In this document: in pieces, positions 54,684-63,037 of the stretch
How the letters are laid out: the number at the start of each line of letters is the position of its first letter
Position numbering within the stretch: position 1 is the stretch's first letter
Assembly: GCF_020618475.1 (NCBI RefSeq)
Contig: NZ_CP085341.1
Span: forward strand, 206,725 to 270,724
Origin: Haladaptatus halobius
GTDB taxonomy: Archaea > Halobacteriota > Halobacteria > Halobacteriales > Haladaptataceae
DNA: 64,000 nucleotides
Reading direction: 5' to 3'
The notes under the pieces: generated by a model
The model's database searches: none
Told to the model about the DNA's origin: nothing
What the model saw: the letters and a program-made list of their open reading frames with translations, nothing else
Program-made: the position numbers and the translations under genes

Positions 54684-55622
54684 ATGCTCCAACCATTAGA
54701 TACGTACCCCACGTATGTACCGTTACAGGTCTTTGGCGAGTGGCTCCCAGAGATCTCACAACTGGTGAGCAACTACCTCATCCCTGCAGTGTTGTTCCTC
54801 GTTACCCTCATTGTCGTCTACCTTGCTGGCAAAGCGTTTCTTCTTCCAGTGCTTACGCGAGTGCTTGACCGACAGGGTCACGACCCATCCGTGAAGAGTC
54901 TCGCCGAGAACCTCGCTGGCGTCCTCATTTGGGTGCTTGCGTTTGCGGTTGCATTCACAGTTGCTGGATTTGGAAGTGTTATTGCCGCGTTTGGTGTCTT
55001 CGCTGGTGCGATCGCACTCGCCGTTGGATTTGCTGCTCAAGACGTCCTCTCGAACTTCGTCGCTGGGATCTTCATTCTTAAGGACAATCCGTTCGACGTT
55101 GGCGATTGGATTGAGGTCAATGATATCGTTGGCCGTGTCGAAGATATCGATCTTCGCGTCACGCGCATTCGCACGTTCGATAACGAGCGCATTACCGTTC
55201 CAAATTCCGACCTTGCAAATAGCGCGCTCACGAATCCCGTCGCCTATGACAAGCTCCGCCAGAAATTCGTCTTCGGCATCGGCTATGAAGACGACATCGA
55301 CTCTGCAAAAGAGGTCATCCTCGATGAAGCCAGCAAGAATACGGAAATTCTCGATGATCCCGGTACCTCGATACGTGTAACTGAACTTGCAGATTCGTAT
55401 GTCGGGCTCCAAACCCGATTTTGGATTGCTAATCCCAATCGTGCGAACTTCATGCGCGTGCAGTCGGATTTTGTTGAGGCCGTGAAAAATCGCTTTGACG
55501 CAGAGGGGATTGAAATGCCGTATCCCTACCGCCAGCTCACTGGGGGACTTACAGTTGCAAACGACGAGCCCTTCGAAACAGCACTCAGCGATCAAAGTAC
55601 CGATGCATCAGCTGACAACTGA
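54684..55622 (+). CDS. MscS-type mechanosensitive channel
   Basis: 312 residues, same architecture as 53264-54148: VFAGAIALAVGFAAQDVLSNFVAGIFILKDNPFDVGDWIEV (about 109-149) and RIRTFDNERITVPNSDLANSALTNPV. The N-terminus has three hydrophobic helices. Tandem arrangement with its paralogue indicates a local duplication followed by divergence. Confidence 0.93.
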   Translation: MLQPLDTYPTYVPLQVFGEWLPEISQLVSNYLIPAVLFLVTLIVVYLAGKAFLLPVLTRVLDRQGHDPSVKSLAENLAGVLIWVLAFAVAFTVAGFGSVIAAFGVFAGAIALAVGFAAQDVLSNFVAGIFILKDNPFDVGDWIEVNDIVGRVEDIDLRVTRIRTFDNERITVPNSDLANSALTNPVAYDKLRQKFVFGIGYEDDIDSAKEVILDEASKNTEILDDPGTSIRVTELADSYVGLQTRFWIANPNRANFMRVQSDFVEAVKNRFDAEGIEMPYPYRQLTGGLTVANDEPFETALSDQSTDASADN

Positions 55623-55742
55623 GGGTATAATAAACATCTATTTGACTCTTCGATCAGAGAGCTGAGCACTGCAGTCCATGTGTGATGGTATCAAACACTC
55701 CGGTAGGTTTTAACCTAATTAAGGCGAATAGCACTCACTCTC

Positions 55743-57014
55743 ATGACCAGCGAGCAACATCCGCTGCAAGACGTTTTTCAAACTAGGCAGTGCCATCAGC
55801 TCTCTACAGATGAGAATAGCGACGACAAACTGAGTATTCGGTTGAGTGAAGCCATGGCAACTGTTCTCGATACGGATCCCCTTGAACTTACTCCTCTCTA
55901 CAATGCCATTGATCCAGAGGCACTCGACGAGATCTTCCACTCATCTCACACTAATTCTCATCCACCGGTTGAAATCATCTTTTCATGGCATGGACATGCT
56001 ATCTGTGTTCGACAGACGGGAGAGATCAGAATCACCGACGAACCAGTCGTCCCTCAGCTTGATGGAGAACAACCTTCATCTGCTGATTTCTCCGCTGACC
56101 CATCACCAATACCGGGAGCGATTTCCTATGAGTATACTGCACCCGAGGATATTGGGACAGACGTTGTCTTAGCTATTGCCGATGCTGTTGGGGTTGATCC
56201 ATCTGACTTGCGAGAACAACTGGCAGACCGTGTCAATCCAGATGCACTTACTGACTTATTCCGTCCGAAAGTCGATGGAACGCCGCGGACTGGCGGCTAT
56301 ATCTCATTTGCGTTCCAAGGTTATTTTGTCACAGTCTCAAGCGATGGGACAATCACACTGCAGTCTGAACTCGCACAGCTCAAACACAATGGTGGGAATG
56401 TCCTCATGGTTGGAGATGTTCCTGATGACGTCTTCACCACTGCACACTCAATCCTGAGAGGAGAGCCGAACCCTACTCAACACGATCTGGTTGCGTTGCT
56501 CGACCGGTCGCCAACGGCACTCCAACAGTATGCAACACCAGCACAACCGACTGCAGGTACCAGTGAAATCCTCGATTATCACGTCCCAGTAAGATCGGCG
56601 GGGGTAAGTTCCTATCCTGCAGAGCAGTTCCAAAATACCCAGATTACTCAAATTACGGGCGAACTTGCCGACCTACAGATAGCACTGATTCAGGGACTCA
56701 CGAGATATGAGTATGACTTAGAGAATCCAGAGATGACTGATTTCCGACTCTATTTCGATTCGCTTCGGCCGATTCTCGATGGCGCTGACACCGACGCAGC
56801 CACATTTTTACAGCCAATTCAGCGCGCTGTGAGCGCTGTGGGTGCAGTTGGCTATTATCTTCTCTCAGGTGATCGAACTGCGCCATGGATTCAGGAACTC
56901 GAAGCAGACTTCAATGCTGTGATCGAACTCCAAGTTGGCACGTCTGGCCCTGAGCAACGGTGGAGTCTTCGTCAGACTGGCTATACGACGCGGTGGTTCT
57001 CACTCGACGAATAA
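55743..57014 (+). CDS. HalOD1-HalOD1-DUF7504-like signalling protein (copy 2)
   Basis: 423 residues aligning with 32768-34036: HalOD1 no.1 (LTPLYNAIDPEALDEIF...IIFSWHGHAICVRQTGEIRI), HalOD1 no.2 (LREQLADRVNPDALTDLF...ISFAFQGYFVTVSSDGTITL), GGNVLMVGDVPDDVF, LYFDSLRPIL, IELQVGTSGPEQRWSLRQTG and the shared end GYTTRWFSLDE. TTTTAACC/TTAAGG at about 30 nt before the ATG marks the promoter. The small gene at 57108 follows in the same direction. Confidence 0.83.
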   Translation: MTSEQHPLQDVFQTRQCHQLSTDENSDDKLSIRLSEAMATVLDTDPLELTPLYNAIDPEALDEIFHSSHTNSHPPVEIIFSWHGHAICVRQTGEIRITDEPVVPQLDGEQPSSADFSADPSPIPGAISYEYTAPEDIGTDVVLAIADAVGVDPSDLREQLADRVNPDALTDLFRPKVDGTPRTGGYISFAFQGYFVTVSSDGTITLQSELAQLKHNGGNVLMVGDVPDDVFTTAHSILRGEPNPTQHDLVALLDRSPTALQQYATPAQPTAGTSEILDYHVPVRSAGVSSYPAEQFQNTQITQITGELADLQIALIQGLTRYEYDLENPEMTDFRLYFDSLRPILDGADTDAATFLQPIQRAVSAVGAVGYYLLSGDRTAPWIQELEADFNAVIELQVGTSGPEQRWSLRQTGYTTRWFSLDE

Positions 57015-57107
57015 AATACTCAATCTATTAGCATAATGCAGGTGAGTTCGACACGAGTTCGAAAGGCGGTGCTGATTTTTACATGGAGAGCTAAATTTCA
57101 GCTGACG

Positions 57108-57335
57108 ATGAAATTGACGATCGAGTTGCAGGATGGCCATGAATTAGAATTGATAGATGTTGGCGTTGAAACGCATGAGCAGACCAACACGATCGCGCTG
57201 AGCGTCAATGCGCGTATCAAAGACCTTGATGACGAAACACTCGACGCATTCGAAGGAAAACAACTCCACCCACTTGCGCTTATCTTTGGAACTGAAGAAG
57301 AACTTCCGAATAACGAAGAAGATGACGAGACCTAG
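57108..57335 (+). CDS. small protein, paralogue of 35941-36138
   Basis: 75 residues from MKLTIELQDGHELELIDVGV; then IALSVNARIKDLDDETLDAF, EGKQLHPLALIFG and an acidic tail. A TTTACAT box lies about 30 nt upstream of this ATG, favouring it over the longer frame from 57036 and implying its own leaderless promoter, although it may also be read from the HalOD1 gene promoter. Unknown fold; beta-rich. Confidence 0.7.
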   Translation: MKLTIELQDGHELELIDVGVETHEQTNTIALSVNARIKDLDDETLDAFEGKQLHPLALIFGTEEELPNNEEDDET

Positions 57336-57536
57336 AAGACCGTAAAACGGTCGCCACTGAGAGGGAACGACCGATATACTGCCAATTCTGCTTCAGAATA
57401 CTACATACTAACCGAAGCAGTCGCTCAGGACACACTGTATATGAACCATCCACAGTCATAAGTCTGGATACCAAAGCCGTCGCTTGATTTTCCCGCTTCA
57501 GTGCTCATCGACGCCTGAACGGTGCAGTCCAGATTG

Positions 57537-57716
57537 TTAATCGACCCAATCAGGCGCATCCGGTTCACGTGGATCATCACTCCACACTGCGATCGTGTCA
57601 TGCCTAGTGTATTCTTCATGGATGCCGGCGGCGGAATAGGCTTCAAATGCGGTCTCATACGTCCCAGACCACGACCCTTCTTGACAAGCAGCGTACCAGC
57701 GATGGATCGCGCACAT
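57537..57716 (-). CDS. 59-aa haloarchaeal small protein
   Basis: MCAIHRWYAACQEGSWSGTY, ETAFEAYSAAGIHEEYTRHD, TIAVWSDDPREPDAPDWVD. Intact, acidic, Trp-rich. Its composition and clean ends make it a likely real gene although short. Family not recognised. Confidence 0.6.
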   Translation of the reverse strand: MCAIHRWYAACQEGSWSGTYETAFEAYSAAGIHEEYTRHDTIAVWSDDPREPDAPDWVD

Positions 57717-57901
57717 TGTATCTACTACTCCTATCGTGGCTGTATTACTCGTGATTACAGATCACATATAATAATAGAACTTCCGCGATAACTATGACCA
57801 CTTGCGTCAAATTCCATATATTAATATTTGGAATTTAACGCCTAACCATAGATCCAAGTATCAGTGGTACCTCCAACAGTAATCGAGACAGCAGAACACG
57901 G

Positions 57902-58103
57902 TTAGCGGTCGATGTCCGTTTCAACGACACGTGCCAGTTCCTGCATCGCCGCTTGGTCATACTGGATCAAGATCATACCGATTACTGTTGTTTCGCTCGC
58001 TAGAGTCATTGAGAATATCGAATTGGACGCGAAGTGAAAGGATATTTCCAAGCACATGCCGATCGAGCGCTGGCTCGTCAAGGGTCTCATAGAGTTGGCT
58101 CAT
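57902..58103 (-). pseudogene. small gene, frameshifted; paralogue of 41264-41455
   Basis: From ATG 58103: MSQLYETLDEPALDRHVLGN, ILSLRVQFDILNDSSERNNS, NRYDLDPV and a stop. A second frame completes it with QAAMQELARVVETDIDR to 57902. About 65 residues when joined. Helical, wHTH-like; family unknown. Confidence 0.55.
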
Positions 58104-58284
58104 ACAGGAATAATTGCGCTGGCACGCCTCAAGTGCCTGTTGTACTTCCCGATATATCTTAACCTATGAACAATAGCATAATATAAACCTGTTGACTCTT
58201 TTTGAGCGTATTACCCCACTTGACCTGCTTAGCGACAATAGCTAGCGTGGCCGGTAAAGGTTCATACAGCACATCTATTTGGAA

Positions 58285-59958
58285 TCAGGTTGCCGAGAGT
58301 GTAACGCTCGCGGTGTCAATGTTCTCATTCGAATCCATAATCTTCAGTCCTATCGTCACTGAGCCACACTCAGGCACCGTCACTGCCACTGAGGTCTTGG
58401 ACTTGTCGTACTGACCGTCGCCGTTAGTGTCCCATTCATACTGTAGATCACTTCCTGTCGAGCAAAACCCATTGAGCCAAACGTTTTCACCAGCAGTGAA
58501 GTCGGACAACTCTCGGTTTGAAGTGACGTCGATGCAGGCTTTCAGTGGTTGAGAATCATCTCTCTCGTCTGGCATCTCATTGATTGGCAGGAAATCGTCG
58601 TCATCCACCTGGTTGGAACACGAATTCAGCACGAATACATTGGAATAGTAGACGTACCCGTAGTCAAGTGCCGACCCTGCTGGGTATGTTGCAGTATAAA
58701 GTTGGTTATCGACGACAACAGGCGGCCCGGCAGCTGGTGGATTTTCGGGGGAGGTTTCAAGATCGCTACTGTCGAGCAAGTAGATCCATTTGTGATTGCC
58801 GGTCGCTAGATCGAGAGCAGCAATAAAGGCCGAACCTCGTTCAGATGGAGATGTGGGCAGATAACGGCCACCGAGATAAATTGTTTCATTGGCAACTGTC
58901 GGAGTGCTAAGGTAGTCTCCGTGCAGTTCTTGCGTCCACGCCGATGACCCAGTCTCTGTCGAAAGCGCCGTCACGCCTGTCTTCCCGTTGTTCTCATCAA
59001 TAAGAAGGACATAGCCCTGAGCCAATGCGAGACGTCCATCCCATTGGTTGTTCTTGGCAGTGTACGTCCAGTCAAGACGACCCGTTCCTAGTGATCGGGC
59101 TTCAACACGCACCCGATCGTCATCGCCTTTGATGTAATCACTACGGAGATAATACACCCGGTTGTCATCCGCCACCGAGTTGCCAAGGAGGGACCGATCA
59201 CTGGGTGCCTGCCATTCGGTTGAGCCATCTTCGGCGTTGAGCGCTGTTCCATCAGCATAAATCACAGTACCATCTGAGTAGCTCACTTGTCCTTCAAACC
59301 CGTTTGCGATCCCACCAACCCCCTTTTCTCGCCAGATGGTCTCGCCGGATGCAGGATCCAGCGCATAGGCACCAGTCGCATTTGACGTATAAAGTGCATC
59401 ATCTGTGACAATCGGGGGTGTCCATTTGTTACGCTTTGTTCGATCCCAGGCAATGTCCCCACTTTCAGTGTCGAGTGCATAGAGGCCAGTCGCGGTCGAT
59501 TCAACGGTTGGTGAAGCTTTTGTCGGAACGTAAAGCAGCTCATCGCCGACGGTCGGCGTTCTCGGTGCCGGGATATCAGGTTGAATCCACCGTTCATCGC
59601 CGGTTCCTACCTCGTACGCGCCAAGGTAGCCATTGTTTTCGGACGGGCTATTGTCGGTTGTCACAGCGAGATACACGGTTTCCTCAGTCACGATTGGCTC
59701 GATATTATACAAGCTGCCGTCTGGATCGAGTGTCCACTCCGTTGTTGGAAACGGCAGCGGCCCAGTGGCATCGATTGTGCCGGTTCGCTCTGAATTCGCT
59801 CGACGAGTAATCCAGCCTGTCGGTTGTTTGCTCCCATCTGTTTGTTGGGCAATCGTAGTTGTACTTTGGAAGCCTGCTGCACCCATGGCAATCCCGACGG
59901 TTTTGAGGAAGGTTCGCCGATTGTTTTGGTGGTTTAGTGTGCGGGTATTATTACTCAT
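58285..59958 (-). CDS. secreted PQQ-type beta-propeller with C-terminal PKD-like domain (copy 2)
   Basis: 557 residues. Tat signal NNRRTFLKTVGIAMGAAGF; propeller blades (YLAVTTDNSPSENNGYLGAY, LYALDTESGDIAW, AYALDPASGETIWREKG, VTALSTETGSSAWTQ, IAALDLATGNHKWIY). About 85 C-terminal residues form an added PKD-like module (FTAGENVWLNGF, YEWDTNGDGQYD, SVTIGLKIMDSN) with a Ca-binding-type DTNGDGQYD loop. Paralogue of 49611-51107, which lacks this module. Confidence 0.88.
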   Translation of the reverse strand: MSNNTRTLNHQNNRRTFLKTVGIAMGAAGFQSTTTIAQQTDGSKQPTGWITRRANSERTGTIDATGPLPFPTTEWTLDPDGSLYNIEPIVTEETVYLAVTTDNSPSENNGYLGAYEVGTGDERWIQPDIPAPRTPTVGDELLYVPTKASPTVESTATGLYALDTESGDIAWDRTKRNKWTPPIVTDDALYTSNATGAYALDPASGETIWREKGVGGIANGFEGQVSYSDGTVIYADGTALNAEDGSTEWQAPSDRSLLGNSVADDNRVYYLRSDYIKGDDDRVRVEARSLGTGRLDWTYTAKNNQWDGRLALAQGYVLLIDENNGKTGVTALSTETGSSAWTQELHGDYLSTPTVANETIYLGGRYLPTSPSERGSAFIAALDLATGNHKWIYLLDSSDLETSPENPPAAGPPVVVDNQLYTATYPAGSALDYGYVYYSNVFVLNSCSNQVDDDDFLPINEMPDERDDSQPLKACIDVTSNRELSDFTAGENVWLNGFCSTGSDLQYEWDTNGDGQYDKSKTSVAVTVPECGSVTIGLKIMDSNENIDTASVTLSAT

Positions 59959-60040
59959 ATTTCGACTTGGCTGAAGTTGGGTGTTTTATTAGTTAATAGG
60001 CGATTACGGAATATCTTTCCTCTGTAATAGGACAATAACG

Positions 60041-60304
60041 ATGTTAGACTATCTAATACTACTTACTATGAGAAGAAATAAAGCGGTGGAGAAACGACAG
60101 AAGAACTGCAGCACTCCCACACATGATCACAGTAGCACCGGGAGAGATCCCGACAAGAGGGTGAGAAGGCAGCTTCTTGACACACGCAAGCACGCAGGCG
60201 ATGAGATAGCATACGGTATTTTGAATTCCACTACGGCCAACTGGATCCAGAGGCGAATGAGGTCGATCAGCGATAACGAATGCGTTTTCACGGAGGAAAT
60301 GTAG
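60041..60304 (+). CDS. possible small basic protein before the beta-helix gene
   Basis: Up to 87 residues, or 78 from MRRNKAVEKRQKN (60068). Very basic, unlike normal haloarchaeal proteins. Its stop (TAG) directly abuts the next ATG, and GGAGG inside its last codons could serve as the next gene's ribosome site. That arrangement is what a coupled operon looks like, but composition argues against it. Confidence 0.3.
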   Translation: MLDYLILLTMRRNKAVEKRQKNCSTPTHDHSSTGRDPDKRVRRQLLDTRKHAGDEIAYGILNSTTANWIQRRMRSISDNECVFTEEM

Positions 60305-61894
60305 ATGCCGACCTATAATATCGTCAACCAAGGTGCGGACAAGACCGGGAATACAGCCATCGACTCCGTCCTTGACCGACTCGTCGGGAGCAACACGACT
60401 GTCAGATTTCCACCAGGCACGTACAAACTCAACGATATACTGATCCCAGTCGGGACAGACAATTTGAAGCTGATCGCACCAAACGGTGCCCGGCTTGTTC
60501 CCGACCGCTCCGGTGATGACGTCCGATGGTTCGACGTCAGATCGCAAGGATTTGTCTTGGATGGCTTCGAACTCGATATGCGAAATGTGGTAGTGCCACC
60601 CAACATCCGGATGGATCCTGTTTCGGGCAACTGGGAGCTCAAACGGCTGGTTACGCGTGGCAAGGTTCCAGCGAGTACAGACACCAATGTCGGAAGTAAC
60701 AATTCGAGCGATGGACGAACCTACTTCCGACTCTCGTCGGCAGCTGGAACACGTGGTCTTCTACAGGATTGTTACTTCCATGAAGGGTCATGTGAACCAA
60801 CGGAAGCAAGTAACCGCCGAGCGATCTTGGTCGAATCGTCGAAAGGGGCGCTCACGCTCAATCGCTGTTGGTTCGAACTATGGGGCGAGAACACGATCTA
60901 TGCCAAGAAACCGGAAGGAAAATTAAATATTTACAACAGCTTCTTCCGAAATACGCAGAACGGTCTACGCCTCGGTGGGAATACCGAGGTACGCAACTGC
61001 GTCTCAATTAAAAACGCTCAACATCCGACGTCAGCATGGTCGGGTGGCTCCCTCCAGAAAGGTGTGAATGTCGAAGCCACCGACTCAGCGGATCCATCGG
61101 CGGGTATTAACAGCTACAATGGAACGCTCACGATCGCCGATAGTGATTTCTACCATCGCTATTTGGATCCGACCTCGCGCGCGCCGATCAGTGGACGGGT
61201 CCCGTGTGAGCGCATCAATATTGAGAATACCCGAATTAGTTATGAATCAACTAAATTAGATGAACATGCGATCTATATGCTTGATGGCCGAATGGATGAC
61301 GGGACGCCTGCCAATCTCGGCTATCTGCAACTCAAAAATGTCCAGGTTCGCAACGACCATGAGTCGGTGTATGGCATCTATATCGGTCAAACGCCGGATA
61401 CATGGGGAACAGTCTCGGGCACGATCGGTGGAACTGGTCTCCAGACCAACTCCTCGTTTGTCAGCGATCGAATGACCACCAACGGGAATCCCACCGCACC
61501 GATTACGGTGCCGCCGCTGCCGAGTCCTCCACCATTTGGGGAAGTCCCGATGCAACCAGCACAAGTCGTCCGCATCGATAATACTGGCAATAGTTCGTCG
61601 TCGACCTACGATATTAGGGCTGGCACCTATATTGGCCCGGCCGGTGATAACGGGGCAACGGTGACCATGACGTGGGCAGCATCTGTTTCGGCGAGACGGC
61701 CCCCAAATTCGACACAAGCCTCAGGAACTGTACCCGCAGGAAAAGTGTATGCGTTCTACGTAACCGGCGGCATTACCTCAGCAACAGGGAGTGGATCGGC
61801 AACCTGGACTGTGGACGGCCAACCCTACAGCCCGAATCAGACCGCGTCACTGAATAGCAATAATGTAATTAGCGAAAGTAGTATAAGTGACTGA
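60305..61894 (+). CDS. right-handed beta-helix (pectate-lyase-fold) protein
   Basis: 529 residues. MPTYNIVNQGADKTGNTAID with RFPPGTYKLNDILIP resembles the entry of pectate-lyase-superfamily (phage tailspike-like) beta-helices; coils such as LTLNRCWFELWGENTIY, LNIYNSFFRNTQNGLRL and LTIADSDFYHRYL follow. After a Pro-rich hinge (VPPLPSPPPFGEVP) comes a C-terminal beta domain rich in Ser/Thr/Gly. No signal peptide, which is odd for a surface carbohydrate-active protein. The start is supported by GGAGG 10 nt upstream. Confidence 0.78.
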   Translation: MPTYNIVNQGADKTGNTAIDSVLDRLVGSNTTVRFPPGTYKLNDILIPVGTDNLKLIAPNGARLVPDRSGDDVRWFDVRSQGFVLDGFELDMRNVVVPPNIRMDPVSGNWELKRLVTRGKVPASTDTNVGSNNSSDGRTYFRLSSAAGTRGLLQDCYFHEGSCEPTEASNRRAILVESSKGALTLNRCWFELWGENTIYAKKPEGKLNIYNSFFRNTQNGLRLGGNTEVRNCVSIKNAQHPTSAWSGGSLQKGVNVEATDSADPSAGINSYNGTLTIADSDFYHRYLDPTSRAPISGRVPCERINIENTRISYESTKLDEHAIYMLDGRMDDGTPANLGYLQLKNVQVRNDHESVYGIYIGQTPDTWGTVSGTIGGTGLQTNSSFVSDRMTTNGNPTAPITVPPLPSPPPFGEVPMQPAQVVRIDNTGNSSSSTYDIRAGTYIGPAGDNGATVTMTWAASVSARRPPNSTQASGTVPAGKVYAFYVTGGITSATGSGSATWTVDGQPYSPNQTASLNSNNVISESSISD

Positions 61895-62581
61895 CCGGCA
61901 ACACGCAGACCTACTCTTGGCGGGTATAGGAATGCGTCAGCTCAGCCAGAACTCGCACCGTTATATAAGGCCACGCGTCATCGGCCGAGAGTGCAGGTGG
62001 ACAGAATAAACGTGGGGCGCTCACGTCGTCCAAGGTGTGGATGTCGACGGGGAATTTCTCGCCCTTATTAACGAGGTGCTCCTTCTAGACGATCTTAGCT
62101 ATCACGATGGTTCTCGCATCAACAGTGTGGGTGAATTCCTCACGAGCGCAGGAGGAACCCATCGAGAGTTTTCCGTTGCTTTTGTTTCACTTTCAGGCAC
62201 CACATAACAATACTTGACACAGTCATTGGAACAACTGCGAGCGTCACACTGAACTTGGTGACACGGTGGACGCTCGATCACACAGAAACACGTCGCGTTA
62301 CGACTGGTGTCATATTCATGGTTGGCGTGGGGGTGCTCACTCCACCGTTCCCCCACGTTTCTGTCCCCAGGGGATTCCGGGGCGAAAACGGGTTGCTCGC
62401 AGGTATGAGCATCATCGACGTGCAGCAGGTTTGCACTGTTGGTGGCGGCTACCTCACGGTGGCCTCAAATGAAGCGAATAGATCTCTCGTTAGTATTTTA
62501 TACTAATCAACTCTTGTTTTTCCCTCGGTGGATACAGTGACCCCGTATCTGTTTATTATCCTGTGATTCAGATGTACTATT
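61895..62581. other. gene-poor region with one open remnant
   Basis: A start-less plus-strand frame from about 62010 to 62208 reads GVDVDGEFLALINEVLLLDD, LSYHDGSRINSVGEFLTSAG and ends at TAA. It looks like protein but has no family and no start other than a GTG. The rest is non-coding. Confidence 0.35.
62491..62505. promoter_or_regulatory. palindrome TAGTAT-N3-ATACTA, copy 5
   Basis: Perfect half-sites with spacer TTT, flanked by CGT and ATC, 76 bp upstream of the small membrane gene at 62582. Confidence 0.5.
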
Positions 62582-62791
62582 ATGGATCGGGAAGAACCTA
62601 CAAAAACATTAACACAACCGGTCATCTTTCTCGTTAGTTCCACCGTTCTCATCGTTACACTGGTCGCTTCTTTTTACTTCCCCTTCCAAATGGATCTTCC
62701 TCTACTATTAACTATCACAATAGCACTACTGATTGCCACTCTCGTAGTCGGGCCGTTTTACTACGTCATCAAATATCAAATACTCTCATGA
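62582..62791 (+). CDS. small two-helix membrane protein
   Basis: 69 residues: MDREEPTKTLTQ, helix VIFLVSSTVLIVTLVASFYF, helix LLLTITIALLIATLVVGPFYYVI. No family. Small hairpin membrane proteins of this kind may act as subunits or regulators. Confidence 0.6.
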   Translation: MDREEPTKTLTQPVIFLVSSTVLIVTLVASFYFPFQMDLPLLLTITIALLIATLVVGPFYYVIKYQILS

Positions 62792-63037
62792 CTCGCAGGA
62801 GAGTGATGTAGGTAGGGGTGGGCGAGGAAGGAAGAATTGGCGCATCACTTACAGCGGCACCCTCCGGGAGTGTATCCATTGCCGCTTACGATTTTAGCCA
62901 GTAGTAACAGCAATTTTGATAACGCTCATATACATGGTTCAGAATAAAACATATCCATTTCAAATCATCTTCATGTAACTGATCAATTCTGTGAACTCTC
63001 ACATACAGTGAAGAATTTCATAAATGCATGACAATGA

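Noticed and set aside
54756..55595. Minus-strand 279-codon frame
   Set aside because: Antisense shadow of the MscS gene at 54684-55622.
57391..57413. Further copy of the TAGTAT palindrome
   Set aside because: ATACTA is present on the right, but the left half is in direct rather than inverted orientation.
60059..60547. Minus-strand 162-codon frame overlapping the beta-helix start
   Set aside because: Overlaps a well-supported gene; its Cys/Val-rich helix is not linked to any family.
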